Shown one piece after another: positions 55,501 to 63,981 of a DNA stretch of 64,000 nucleotides (position 1 is its first letter; every line of letters starts with the position of its first letter). The position numbers and the translations under genes were made by a program. Source of the DNA: Bacillota bacterium (GTDB taxonomy: Bacteria > Bacillota > Clostridia > Christensenellales > Pumilibacteraceae); assembly GCA_009787385.1 (NCBI GenBank), contig WRGC01000001.1, positions 48,644-112,643 of the forward strand, written 5' to 3'. The notes below the pieces were generated by a model. That model saw nothing but the letters and a program-made list of their open reading frames with translations. It was not told where the DNA came from and ran no database searches.

Positions 55501-56093
55501 GAACAGATGGAAAAGAAGATAGCTATAGTATACCTTTTGGTGCAAAACTAAAACATGAGATTCGTGATGGTGCAATAGTGCAATCGGGTGATGCTTTTAC
55601 AGAAGGACCATTTAATCCGCACGATGTACTTCGCACTAAGGGGCGCAAGGAAGTTCAAGAGTATCTACTCAAAGAAGTTCAATCAGTATACCGATCTCAA
55701 GGAGTTCTTATTAGTGACAAGCATGTAGAAGTTATTATAAAACAAATGTTGAAAAAAGTTAGGGTAGAAGATAGTGGTGATACCAATTTGCTTGCAGGTG
55801 ACTTGGTAAATATGATGGATTTTAATGATGCCAACCTAGCTACAATAGCAGAATTTGGAAAGCCAAGTCAAGCCAAGCATGTTTTGATGGGAATAACCAA
55901 AGCTGCACTTGCAACTGACAGCTTTTTGAGTGCTGCGTCATTTCAAGAAACCGCTAGAGTATTGACTGAAGCCGCAATAAAATGCAAAGTAGATCCGCTA
56001 ATAGGATTAAAAGAAAATGTAATAATAGGAAAGCTTATTCCAGCAGGTACAGGCATGAAGATATACAAGGATATAGAACCTGTAGAATTGTAA
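52584..56093 (+). CDS. rpoC: RNA polymerase beta-prime subunit
   Basis: 1169 residues. N-terminal zinc finger CHCGKYKR...CDKCG near 57-80, catalytic NADFDGDQM near residue 447 with the three Mg-binding aspartates, bridge helix and trigger loop ([16 protein letters not shown] TMRTFHTGG), and second zinc site [13 protein letters not shown]. Complete with no insertion. AAGGA lies before the ATG. It may depend on readthrough from rpoB or on a promoter in R8. Confidence 0.99.
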   Translation: MFELNNFDSMQIALAGPSKIREWSHGEVTKPETINYRTQKPEKDGLFCERIFGPIKDWECHCGKYKRVRYRGVVCDKCGVEVTKAKVRRERMGHIELATPVTHIWYFRGVPSRIGLVLDIAPKQLEQVVYFVNFVVIDPGTSDLAFKQILTDKEYREKKEEFGDKFRAGMGAEAIRELLGLIDINAEYEEMKQLAEKSQGQKKVKAVKRLDILDAFRKSGHDPRWMVLEVLPIIPPDLRPMVQLDGGRFATSDLNDLYRRVVNRNNRLKKLIELGAPDIIVRNEKRMLQESVDALIDNGRRGKAVSGSGNRELKSLSGLLRGKQGRFRQNLLGKRVDYSGRSVIVVGPELKIYQCGLPKEMAMELFKPFIMKELVAQGKVSNIKSAKRVVDRQSKDVWNVLEKVIKEHPILLNRAPTLHRLGIQAFEPVLVEGRALKIHPMVCSAFNADFDGDQMAVHVPLSLSAQAEARFLMLASNNILKLSDGRPVVSPTQDMVIGIYYMTIEKPGAKGEGKCFLDADEAKMAYANGVIELQSKIYIRVVKTINGVQEARRVEITLGRMLLNEVVPQDIGFIRRKKPEDLFLYEINCRVGKNELSKIVDLVYKNKGGTETVKVLDNIKTLGFKYSTIGAVTTSVFDMHVPDAKKGLIQDGENKVISIENLYKRGFMTEDEKSRRVIDVWAKVNRDVTKELESTLQPLNPINMMATSGARGSMKQIAQLAGMRGLMTNPQGKTIETPVRSSFREGLTVLEYFISSHGGRKGLSDVALKTAESGYLTRRLVDVSQDVIVREEDCCEGTNPIGVKISSILDGEQVIEHLQERLVGRVSAETLHHPKTKKILVEVNQLMDEVVAENIIAAGFKTVMIRSVLSCRSKLGICSRCYGKNMAGNDQVKIGEAVGIIAAQSIGEPGTQLTMRTFHTGGIASADDITRGLPRVEELFEARKPKAAAVLVEYGGTIRIEEQAGKRDIKVKRTDGKEDSYSIPFGAKLKHEIRDGAIVQSGDAFTEGPFNPHDVLRTKGRKEVQEYLLKEVQSVYRSQGVLISDKHVEVIIKQMLKKVRVEDSGDTNLLAGDLVNMMDFNDANLATIAEFGKPSQAKHVLMGITKAALATDSFLSAASFQETARVLTEAAIKCKVDPLIGLKENVIIGKLIPAGTGMKIYKDIEPVEL

Positions 56094-56194
56094 AGTAGAT
56101 ATTGTGTAAAAAGACTTTGTTAAACTATTTGTGTTGCTTACAAAAATATCAAACAATTGGACTTTTGGGTTGATATTTTGAGAAATAAATATTG

Positions 56195-56230
56195 AGCTAC
56201 AATCATGCAAAACATGATTGTAGCTTTTGT
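56195..56230 (+). terminator. rpoC terminator 1
   Basis: AGCTACAATCATG (56195-56207) with CATGATTGTAGCT (56213-56225), 13-bp perfect stem, then TTTGTTTTG. Confidence 0.92.
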
Positions 56231-56269
56231 TTTGTTGGACTAAAGTCTTTGAGTTTTTTAATTATTTAA

Positions 56270-56304
56270 AAAAAGGCAATCACTGATTTTGTGATTGCCT
56301 TTTT
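56270..56304. terminator. Terminator 2 after rpoC, copy A of a duplicated hairpin
   Basis: AAAAAGGCAATCAC with GTGATTGCCTTTTT, 14-bp stem. Almost identical to the hairpin at 58254-58288. Confidence 0.85.
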
Positions 56305-56427
56305 GTATTAAAACAAACAAAAATATTTAATAAAATGGCTATAAACAGTTGTTTATTTTTTTTTTTTGTATGTTATAATTGCATAAACTTTTTAGATAGA
56401 AGTAATTAAAATAAATGGGATAATATT

Positions 56428-57600
56428 ATGGATAAGAAAAAATTGAGTTTGTGGCAATGGTTGGTATTGTTGTCACTAATAGTAGTATTGCCAGTATCGG
56501 CAATGATGATATCATTGTTGCGTACGGAATATGGTGTAGAGATAGCAACGCCACCTACAATAATACAACAAAACTATTGGAGGCAAGTAGATGACAATAC
56601 AAAGTTTAGTTATGATGATTTAAGTGAGATAGTGTCTCAGGTTAATAACAATGTAAGAATGACGCAAGAAGAACAAGAGCGAGAGATGTTTGCTAATATA
56701 GTAGATAGGATATCTAGGTTTGACAGTGAGATGTTTAGGTATATAGTTAGGAGTACAGTAGGAGATTTTATTAATTATCAAACAGAAATGTTTGAAGAGG
56801 TAGATGTAGATACACAAGATGTGATAAGGAATGGTATAGAGAGTAGTGGAGATAGAGAAGCATTGAGTTTTTATGATAATGTGATAGTTGGAGATGTAGA
56901 ACAATATATAGATAGTGATTTAGAGAGCAATACACATAGTATAGGTGTAAAGGGATATGATTTGTATGCGGCATTAATAGGAGTGGGAATGGTAGGATGG
57001 GCGGCGAGTACGATGTGTGGTGATATGAGTACGATAGGGTGGACAGTACAGCAGTGGTACATACCTAGTTGGGGAAAGGCAGCCGCAATAGGTATAGCAC
57101 TTGCAGTAATGTTGGCAATAATAGTGTGTTATTGGTCAAACATAGTGAGTATATTTCAAGCGATAATCAATGCATTTGTAGATGCGGCTAGAGACTTTGC
57201 AGGACAAATAATAGACATTTTTAATAATGCAAAGGGGCAAGCAAGAGAATCATTTACAGTGGAAGTTAATGGGGTTGAAGTTGCATTGACAACTACAAAT
57301 GTATCACAAATGCAAAAAAGTGGACAGTACTATTTAATATTAAAGAAAGATAGTAATATGTATTTTTATCCAACCGCAGTTTCAAGGATTGTTGCTACAG
57401 CTTATTTGAGAGTTAATAGAAAAGATATAGGAACATATACAAAGGAAGATGAAGACGCAAAAGTACTTGCTTTGGATGCTAGTAAGTCATATAGAGTAAG
57501 AGGTTCTGAATTGCATAATGGAAGTGGTTTGTTTTTTAATCACTACCATCCATATGAGTTTGAAACACATTCTTGGTATGGTGAACCAATATGGAGATAG
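56428..57600 (+). CDS. Membrane protein with toxin-like C-terminus
   Basis: 390 residues. One N-terminal transmembrane helix (about 10-30), a charged helical region (SEIVSQVNNNVRMTQEEQERE), and two further hydrophobic stretches near 173-195 and 205-232. The C-terminal soluble domain ends NHYHPYEFETHSWYGEPIW. The His-rich HYHP...HSWYG ending resembles C-termini of polymorphic toxin proteins in Gram-positives, but I cannot name the family. It overlaps the next gene by 10 bp, the arrangement of toxin-immunity pairs. Role is inference. Confidence 0.5.
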   Translation: MDKKKLSLWQWLVLLSLIVVLPVSAMMISLLRTEYGVEIATPPTIIQQNYWRQVDDNTKFSYDDLSEIVSQVNNNVRMTQEEQEREMFANIVDRISRFDSEMFRYIVRSTVGDFINYQTEMFEEVDVDTQDVIRNGIESSGDREALSFYDNVIVGDVEQYIDSDLESNTHSIGVKGYDLYAALIGVGMVGWAASTMCGDMSTIGWTVQQWYIPSWGKAAAIGIALAVMLAIIVCYWSNIVSIFQAIINAFVDAARDFAGQIIDIFNNAKGQARESFTVEVNGVEVALTTTNVSQMQKSGQYYLILKKDSNMYFYPTAVSRIVATAYLRVNRKDIGTYTKEDEDAKVLALDASKSYRVRGSELHNGSGLFFNHYHPYEFETHSWYGEPIWR

Positions 57601-58205
57601 GTCATTCTAAACTTTATAATGACATGGATGATTGGATTGTGGATGCCTATGCTTTATTATCAACTAAAGAATTGTATGAGTATAAAAAGGATGACTTTGC
57701 TATACTAACATTAACATCTATAAATAGTATGCCAATTAAAGAGTATACTGAAGCATGTATTTTGTATAAAAATAATGTTCCTAGAAAATTAAGTGACAAT
57801 GATATACCAAAAAATATATATAAACAATTATATTATATAGATATCAAAGCATCAAAGAAAGGTGATTCAACCCACAAACATAGATGGGATATTGAAACAC
57901 TAAACATATTTTTAGATTATTTAAGAGATAATTTGCTAGATGCAGATCAAATTTCTTTGATACCACTTACAAATTATAGTGCAATAGACTTTGATAAGAA
58001 AAATGCTTTTGCTTTATTTAGAGAAAAAGCAAAGATTGAGTATATAAATTTGGGGGCATATAAAAGAGAGATAAGTACTACTCAAATATTGTTTGATAGA
58101 TATTTTAAGGATATGGTATATTGGGACAATGAAAATCAATATGAATTTATATTCATTAATAATGAATTATTGGGTGTAGATGAGTATTTTGATAGATATT
58201 ATTAA
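57591..58205 (+). CDS. Possible immunity protein partner
   Basis: A 204-residue soluble protein, rich in Asp, Tyr and Lys, with no signal, membrane segment or recognised domain (MEIGHSKLYNDMDDWIVDAY at the start). The start ATG lies inside the upstream gene, so translation is coupled. Size and overlap fit an immunity protein for the upstream product. It ends before a terminator nearly identical to that preceding the pair. Confidence 0.5.
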   Translation: MEIGHSKLYNDMDDWIVDAYALLSTKELYEYKKDDFAILTLTSINSMPIKEYTEACILYKNNVPRKLSDNDIPKNIYKQLYYIDIKASKKGDSTHKHRWDIETLNIFLDYLRDNLLDADQISLIPLTNYSAIDFDKKNAFALFREKAKIEYINLGAYKREISTTQILFDRYFKDMVYWDNENQYEFIFINNELLGVDEYFDRYY

Positions 58206-58253
58206 AATATGTGTATCATTATATTGATTAATGATAAAGTAAAAAGATTATAT

Positions 58254-58288
58254 AAAAAGGCAATCACTAATTTTGTGATTGCCTTTTT
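58254..58288. terminator. Terminator, copy B of a duplicated hairpin
   Basis: AAAAAGGCAATCAC (58254-58267) and GTGATTGCCTTTTT (58275-58288). Differs from copy A at 56270 only by one loop base; lies between convergent genes and could serve both. Confidence 0.9.
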
Positions 58289-58326
58289 ATATCAAAAAGA
58301 TTGAAAATATAAATATATACTGTTGT

Positions 58327-59166
58327 TTAATTTATAACTGTCAAACCTGATGTATTTGCTTTGGAAGATTTTAAAAATACTAGAGTAGATTTGTCTACTG
58401 TGCAGTTGGAAAAGTGAACTTTTTTTAGATTGCTATTTTTGAAAAAAACATTGTTTAAGTGACAGTTGTCAAAAGTTGTGTCTTTGAAGTTGCAATTGAT
58501 AATTGTACAGTTGTCAAAATCACAATAAAAAACAGTATCTTTGATTAGTATGCTAGTTAGTTCTGTTCCATTGAATATAGTATCCTTAAATGAGTTTTTG
58601 GATATTTTGCTAGACTTTATTTTGACATTGCTAAAGTTGGCTTCATCAAAATTGTTATTGCTTATGTTGCTAGCTTTTATGCTAGCATTTGACAGGTCTG
58701 CACCTACAAAGTTGGATTTTATAAGTTGTGTGGCATGAATTATAGCCCCTCTCAAATCAGCTTTGTTGAAATAGCTTGAGTTGATATTGCTAGCTTTGAG
58801 ATTGGCATCTGCTAGTTTTGCATCATTAAAGATACAGTTGTGTATATTGCTATAACCAAGCTTGCCCCCCATGTTAGACAATCCACTAAAGTCATTGTTT
58901 GACCAATTGCTAAAAGCCATATTGAGTGGTTTTTGATTTCTGTCCAATATATCATCTTCGTCAAAGCTAGAAAAATAATTTAGGTCTACACCCAAATACA
59001 TAGCCAAATTGTCCAACTGTATGATGTCAGGCAAACTATCTCCCGACTCCCATCTAGATACTGCTTGTGGGCTAATAGATAGATATTCGGCTAGTTGTGC
59101 TTGACTTATATCCTTAGCTTTGCGTGCTTTTGTAATTTTTTGTCCTATTGTATGTTCATTTAGCAT
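58327..59166 (-). CDS. XRE-type HTH regulator fused to pentapeptide repeats
   Basis: 279 residues. Residues 1-65 form an HTH_3 domain (IGQKITKARKAKDISQAQLA, SPQAVSRWESGDSLPD). After a linker, about 150 residues are pentapeptide repeats (FNDAKLADANLKASNI, LRGAIIHATQL, FVGADLSNASIKAS), which should fold as a right-handed beta-helix. Such fusions are common in Gram-positives and their ligands are unknown; pentapeptide domains can mimic DNA or bind proteins. AGGA precedes the ATG on the minus strand. Confidence 0.88.
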   Translation of the reverse strand: MLNEHTIGQKITKARKAKDISQAQLAEYLSISPQAVSRWESGDSLPDIIQLDNLAMYLGVDLNYFSSFDEDDILDRNQKPLNMAFSNWSNNDFSGLSNMGGKLGYSNIHNCIFNDAKLADANLKASNINSSYFNKADLRGAIIHATQLIKSNFVGADLSNASIKASNISNNNFDEANFSNVKIKSSKISKNSFKDTIFNGTELTSILIKDTVFYCDFDNCTIINCNFKDTTFDNCHLNNVFFKNSNLKKVHFSNCTVDKSTLVFLKSSKANTSGLTVIN

Positions 59167-59324
59167 GTAATAATTCCTATTTTTATTGTTACCGTTTATA
59201 GACTATATATGTTATTGATAATATTATATATAAAATAAAATCAATTGTAAAGCAATTATATTAATTAAAAATTGATATTTACAATTATTGTGCAGATTTG
59301 TTTATGTGTGTTTGATATTAAGAT

Positions 59325-59516
59325 GAGTGTACAAATAGAGTATATTAAGATGGAAAGAAGAAATATCTAAATAAAATATACCTTAAAGTTTTTGTGAGTT
59401 TGAATTCGCAACCGCCCAAAAGCTTTTTTTGTTCTTTTTTGACGCCAAAAAAGAATAATACTGGTTTTGTTGAAGTTTTGTATTTTGTTGTTAATAAGCG
59501 TTCGTTGTACACTTTC
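59325..59516 (-). repeat. MITE-like repeat R9
   Basis: Ends GAGTGTACAAATAGAG and CGTTGTACACTTTC; core TTCTTTTTTGACGCCAAAAAAGAA. Lies between the divergent XRE-pentapeptide and amidase genes. The rest of 59167-59671 is AT-rich, without other recognised features. Confidence 0.8.
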
Positions 59517-59671
59517 TACTAAAGTTGATAACTAAAATCAAAACAAATATTGGTTTTTGCATATGTTGCAAAAATTGTATTAATATATTAACTAATGCAA
59601 TGGTAACCAAATATTGATATATGCATATATTGTACAATAAATACCTTTTAAATATTAGGAGAAAAACATCT

Positions 59672-60634
59672 ATGGCAACAGTAGTATTAGATGCAGGACA
59701 TGGTGGAACAGACCCAGGCGCTACGCTAGGCAACAGGAGAGAGGCAGATGACAACCTTAGACTAACGCTTGCGATAGGTAATATATTGGCTAAGTGTGGT
59801 GTCAATGTGTTATATACTAGGACTACAGATACTTTTATAACATTGGGACAACGGAGTGTTATTAGCAATAATGCGGGAGCTAATTTGTTTGTTTCATTAC
59901 ATAGAAACTCAAGTGACAATCCAAATGCAAATGGGTTTGAAGTACATGTATACACTAACCCCGACAAGACATCACTCAATCTAGCTAGCAATATCATGAG
60001 TAGAATTGCAAATACAGGGATACAAGGCAATAGGGGAATACTCAATAGCAATTTTAGTGTGTTGAGGCAGACAAACGCTCCTTCAGTGCTAGTAGAATCC
60101 AATTTTATTAGCAATGTTAGGGACAACGAATTGTTTGATGCCAATTTTGATGATTATGCCAATGCAATAGCTAATGGAATAATTGCAACTTTGGGTATAA
60201 GTTGTGATGGTAGCCCAAGTTCGCCAGCACAACCGGGTACACTCAATCCAAATACTGTAGCAAATATACAGCAAGTACTCAATAATAGATACAATACAGG
60301 TATAATAGCCGATGGTATTTGGGGCCCAGTTAGTCAAAGGGCTTTGTTGAGAGGCTTGCAACAACAACTCAATTTGGATTATAGAGCAGGGTTGGCTACA
60401 GATGGACTGTGGGGACCTCGCACCAAGTCATCTATCCCCATATTGAGAGATGGAGATAGAGGTAATCTAGTATATTTGCTACAAGCGGCATTGTATGTTA
60501 GGGGTTATAATACTGTACCTGATGGTATATTTGGTTCAAATACTAGAGCGGCAGTTATGCAATTGCAAAGGAATGCAGGTTTGAGTGCAGATGGTTTGGC
60601 GGGACCAAATACTTTTGCAGCGTTGTTTGGTTGA
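59672..60634 (+). CDS. N-acetylmuramoyl-L-alanine amidase with peptidoglycan-binding repeats
   Basis: 320 residues, no signal peptide. Amidase_3 domain first: LDAGHGG (zinc His), Glu in NRREADDN, His in VSLHRNSS near residue 77, catalytic Glu in LVESNF near 142. Two PG_binding_1-type repeats follow (IADGIWGPVSQRAL, DGIFGSNTRAAVMQLQRNAG), with a partial one between (TDGLWGPRT). It would cut the stem peptide from muramic acid. AGGAG lies before the ATG at 59672. The lack of an export signal resembles phage endolysins or spore enzymes released by lysis. Confidence 0.9.
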   Translation: MATVVLDAGHGGTDPGATLGNRREADDNLRLTLAIGNILAKCGVNVLYTRTTDTFITLGQRSVISNNAGANLFVSLHRNSSDNPNANGFEVHVYTNPDKTSLNLASNIMSRIANTGIQGNRGILNSNFSVLRQTNAPSVLVESNFISNVRDNELFDANFDDYANAIANGIIATLGISCDGSPSSPAQPGTLNPNTVANIQQVLNNRYNTGIIADGIWGPVSQRALLRGLQQQLNLDYRAGLATDGLWGPRTKSSIPILRDGDRGNLVYLLQAALYVRGYNTVPDGIFGSNTRAAVMQLQRNAGLSADGLAGPNTFAALFG

Positions 60635-60730
60635 TATTGTGTGTTGAAAAATGCATCAAATTGCAAGCGATTGTAAGAAATATCTAAACTTACATCAAAG
60701 CTAGCAATTTGATGCCAAAACCTTATTGCT

Positions 60731-61153
60731 ATGAAAAACACAGATATTATAATACTAAACAATATATACAAGATTGCGTACAGTACAAACAAGTTGTTTT
60801 TGTATTTATGCAATCAATGTAATGATGAAGAAGTGTCCAAGATACTAATAGAGCAAGCTAGAGCATGTGACAAAATTGTGGGCAAATGTTTGGATTGTTT
60901 GGACAAATTGCATCATTTGCCTACTATTTGGGCGAAGGTTGATGGTGCAATCGTATTTGTACAAACTAAAATAAAATTGTTTGTAGACAACTCTAAATAT
61001 AAAATCAATCAAATAGTACTCAAAGCTTGTTTTGATAATATAGTGCTTTTGTTCAAGCTTACTCGCAAATGTGATCCATTTTCAATATATATAGACAATA
61101 TCACGGCATGTATGGAAATATTTGAGAGTACTATCAATATGTTGAGACAATAG
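60731..61153 (+). CDS. Small helical protein of unknown function
   Basis: 140 residues, mostly alpha-helical, with an unusually high Cys content (about 7, for example LCNQCN, KCLDCLDKL). No signal or membrane segment. It follows the amidase gene by 96 bp on the same strand; the relation is unknown. No ribosome binding site is clear. Confidence 0.5.
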   Translation: MKNTDIIILNNIYKIAYSTNKLFLYLCNQCNDEEVSKILIEQARACDKIVGKCLDCLDKLHHLPTIWAKVDGAIVFVQTKIKLFVDNSKYKINQIVLKACFDNIVLLFKLTRKCDPFSIYIDNITACMEIFESTINMLRQ

Positions 61154-61294
61154 TTGATTGACGGTACAAAGTTATTTTTAAAGATTCTATTGACAAAGAG
61201 CCTTTTTAAAGTGTTTAACAAAGTTTACCAAAAAATATTCTAAAATGCTAAATAGTAGTTGACAATAATATCATATATATGGTATGATTATAAT

Positions 61295-61500
61295 CAAATA
61301 AGATTGATATATGTCAATGTTTTAAGGTTTGTTATAATGAGACGCCTTGACACCTTGACACCTTGACTATAAGTTTATGTTGTGGAGATGACAAGATTGT
61401 ATGGTCTATAGGTACCATAGGCTTGCAAATTGTCGTTGTTATTACATAAATCAATTAGTTAGGCACATCACGGAGTCATGTCGTGTTGTGCTTATTTTTT
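61295..61500 (+). ncRNA. Candidate small RNA or structured leader
   Basis: TTGACA (61259-61264), 18 bp, TATGAT (61283-61288) starts a region with no reading frame. It contains three tandem 9-nt units CCTTGACAC (last one partial) at about 61344-61367 and a GGTACC-centred hairpin near 61411. It ends with the stem GCACATCACG/CGTGTTGTGC (61463-61472, 61482-61491) plus TTATTTTTT, a good terminator. It resembles no RNA family that I know. It could alternatively be a leader of the gene at 61613. Confidence 0.45.
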
Positions 61501-61612
61501 AACTACATAATTAATGCAGATTAAATAAAAGTACAATACTCTTGTGTCAAAGTATTTTGGGTCTCCTATAAATTTATGACTAAAATGTAATAAATAAAGG
61601 AGATTGTATTTT

Positions 61613-62344
61613 ATGTACAATATTTTGAAAACAAGTAAGTCAAAAAAAGTATGGGTAGTAGCATTGATTGCTATTTCGTTGTGCTTGACTTTGTTGTTGT
61701 CATCTAATGCCACACAAGCATTGGCGTTGCAACAACCAGCTGATGTAATGTCAAAACAAGAGTTTGCTTCTCAGCATAAGTATACAGGCAAAAAGCTTAC
61801 TAGAGCCGAAGAGAGTGGTCTTAAGGACAAATACTACAGTATTATGGACGACAACACTCTCAATTTTGATGAGAAAGAAGTTTTGCTAAATGAGATTGGT
61901 GTATACACTTATCAAAATGGTAATGTAAATGTAGATAATGGCAATAACGATGGGACATTTGTAGAAGAAATAGAAATTGGTAATGATAGTCGTAATGTAT
62001 CCGACAATACTCGTTCTAATCCCAAAAATGCATATGTTAATGGTGTCACTATACATTACAGTAGTTCTACTAATAGTTGGGTGCTTAGTACTAGTGGCGG
62101 TTGGTTGAATAATGATAGAGAAAATGGAATAGGTAACCCTTGGTGGTTTGTATCCAAAGGTGATTCTTTTAATATTGGAAGCTTGGATTATATGGGTATC
62201 ATGTTGTTTAATACAAGTGGTAGTTCTAGTGGACTTGCGTTGATTGATGGTTTATTGGTTACTAGTAGTTATTTTGGTCAAGAGACCACACGCTCTAGAC
62301 ACTCATCTTTGTTGACTACCAATGGGGCTATGTTTATGTTTTAA
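61613..62344 (+). CDS. Secreted protein, ends at an in-frame TAA within a longer frame
   Basis: 243 residues with a clear signal peptide (KKVWVVALIAISLCLTLLLS, cleavage after ALA near residue 40) and a secreted domain of unknown type (YVNGVTIHYSSSTNSWVLST, NPWWFVSKGDSFNIG). AAGGAG lies 10 nt before the ATG at 61613. The TAA at 62342-62344 is followed in the same frame by 90 more sense codons, so the gene may have been longer. Confidence 0.75.
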   Translation: MYNILKTSKSKKVWVVALIAISLCLTLLLSSNATQALALQQPADVMSKQEFASQHKYTGKKLTRAEESGLKDKYYSIMDDNTLNFDEKEVLLNEIGVYTYQNGNVNVDNGNNDGTFVEEIEIGNDSRNVSDNTRSNPKNAYVNGVTIHYSSSTNSWVLSTSGGWLNNDRENGIGNPWWFVSKGDSFNIGSLDYMGIMLFNTSGSSSGLALIDGLLVTSSYFGQETTRSRHSSLLTTNGAMFMF

Positions 62345-62617
62345 GACAAGTCTATTATAATAGATGAGTGGATAGATTGGTGGAATCCTTTTGTGCAACA
62401 TATTCAATATGCCTATAATATTGTTTCGTTTAATGTATATGCCGAATACAATAGTCAATTTGCAAATTATCATGGCAATGCTGTAGGATACTTTGCCAAT
62501 ACATGGGAAAATACTCAAATCAATTCGTTTGGGATACAAGCTTGGGGTGTAAATGTAGGTTGGTCTAGTATTAGTGGAAAATGGGAAATGATTAGTCCAA
62601 ATGACAAGCTATTTTAG
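62345..62617 (+). pseudogene. In-frame continuation of the secreted-protein gene after TAA
   Basis: Directly after the stop the same frame reads DKSIIIDEWIDWWNPFVQHI and goes on to NDKLF for 90 codons. A GTG at 62393 could start a shorter piece, but no ribosome binding site is seen. The Trp/Asn/Tyr-rich composition matches the upstream part. Most likely the 3' part of one gene cut by a nonsense mutation; readthrough or sequencing error are alternatives. Confidence 0.6.
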
Positions 62618-62625
62618 GAGTGTTT

Positions 62626-63645
62626 ATGGATATCAATTCGTGGACAGTATTCAAACAAAACTGGCAAAAAGCAATACGCAACAAGTCTATTTATATTACT
62701 ATAGTGTTGTTTGTGTTGGTAGCAGTAGTTGCAATTATAATTGTTAATTTTGTGTCTAATGGAGAGCAACATGCACTTCCATTAGACCCTAGCAATTGGC
62801 GACAGGTTGTACAAGATGCTATTTTGAAAAATCCAAATGATATAAAAAATGTAGCAATATGGAAGTGGTGTCTACAAAATGATGTTATGCCGTATTCATT
62901 ATATGCCAACTTTGCCCCTTCAAGTATAGACAAAATGCTTTCTGTGCTAATGTATCCTATTTTGATGTATTTTGTTTTGGTTATAATATTGTTTGTATCA
63001 GGTATTGCTACAATTGAGCGTAGGTCTATAGATATAAGTGGTACAATTGATGATGGAATATACAATAATATTTATATTCAATCAAATACGGAATCAACAA
63101 AATTAGATTTAAAAGCAAAGTTTTTTGGAGATATGTATTTCTTTGTTAGTTTTGCATTTATTAGTTTAGTTTGCTTTTATACTATAGGATTGGCATTGGC
63201 TACATTTTTCTTTAGTAGTAGTGATGTGCCTTATATAGTGTACAATAATGGTAGTGTATTAGCTCTGTCGTTTAGGGTTGCGTTTGGTTTGGCGTTGTTG
63301 TGTATATTTTGTGTACTGTTGTTTTTGAGAAGTTGTATTGTAGTATTGGAAATGTTTTTAAAAAATAAGTATACTGCGTATTTGTGGACTGTGTTGATAC
63401 TTTTGTTTTCTGGACTTGTATTTGTAGGTTTGTTTGATAATCAGCAATGGATGTCTTATTTGCCTTTTTATCATTTTGGTATGACAATGGGACTCATATT
63501 TGATATCCATAGTGATTTCAATGATGTTCCTATATTGTTTGGTATTATTGTACTTGTTGTGTGGACTGTGTTATTTTATTCAATTGCACTTGTTTGTATC
63601 AGGTTGAAAAGTCACAATAGTGACCAAAGATATGTGACAGTATAG
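62626..63645 (+). CDS. Multi-span membrane protein, ABC-2 permease-like
   Basis: 339 residues with six hydrophobic spans: one near residue 22-45, then a large external loop, and five more (about 110-130, 165-195, 210-245, 255-275 and 300-325). The start FKQNWQKAIRNKSIYITIVLF resembles ABC-2-type export permeases, but no ATPase gene lies nearby in the window. AGGAG lies 6 nt before the ATG at 62626. It starts 8 nt after the interrupted secreted-protein gene, so they were probably one operon. Confidence 0.6.
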   Translation: MDINSWTVFKQNWQKAIRNKSIYITIVLFVLVAVVAIIIVNFVSNGEQHALPLDPSNWRQVVQDAILKNPNDIKNVAIWKWCLQNDVMPYSLYANFAPSSIDKMLSVLMYPILMYFVLVIILFVSGIATIERRSIDISGTIDDGIYNNIYIQSNTESTKLDLKAKFFGDMYFFVSFAFISLVCFYTIGLALATFFFSSSDVPYIVYNNGSVLALSFRVAFGLALLCIFCVLLFLRSCIVVLEMFLKNKYTAYLWTVLILLFSGLVFVGLFDNQQWMSYLPFYHFGMTMGLIFDIHSDFNDVPILFGIIVLVVWTVLFYSIALVCIRLKSHNSDQRYVTV

Positions 63646-63658
63646 TCTATTAAAATCA

Positions 63659-63696
63659 AAAATATACTCTTGTTGTATACGACAAGAGTATATTTT
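63659..63696. terminator. Terminator after the ABC-2-like gene
   Basis: AAAATATACTCTTGT (63659-63673) with ACAAGAGTATATTTT (63682-63696), 15-bp perfect stem. Confidence 0.9.
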
Positions 63697-63896
63697 GATA
63701 TTATCTTGTATGTCAATTTTTGTGTTATACGAAACTTGCTATCCAACAATATCTCATTTAAGAAATTTTATATATTTTTGTTATAATGCTTCAAACTATA
63801 TCATACGATTATTGCTTTGTCCATTCCTACACAATCTATTGGTTTATCAATTTAAAGCACATAGTTTTGAATAGATTTTGAACAATATATATTTAT

Positions 63897-63914
63897 CCCC
63901 CCCCCCAAAAAAAA
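63897..63914. repeat. Homopolymer junction, C10 then A8
   Basis: Ten C are followed directly by eight A in otherwise AT-rich non-coding DNA, just upstream of a -35-like TTGACA. Could be a slippage site or an assembly weakness. Confidence 0.7.
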
Positions 63915-63928
63915 GAGTACAAAAGTAG

Positions 63929-63981
63929 TTGACAAAACTATCTGCAGATAGTAAACTATCTGCAGATAGTAAACTATCTGC
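63929..63981 (+). promoter_or_regulatory. Promoter-like -35 followed by tandem 16-bp palindromes
   Basis: TTGACA (63929-63934), then the perfect palindrome ACTATCTGCAGATAGT at 63937-63952 and again at 63955-63970, and a half copy ACTATCTGC at 63973-63981, period 18 bp. The first palindrome fills the spacer of the possible promoter. Looks like a repressor operator array for a gene beyond the window. Nothing else is recognised in 63697-63890. Confidence 0.55.

Noticed and set aside
63937..63981. CRISPR array at the right edge
   Set aside because: Units are 16-bp palindromes separated by only 2 bp with no spacers, which fits operators, not CRISPR.
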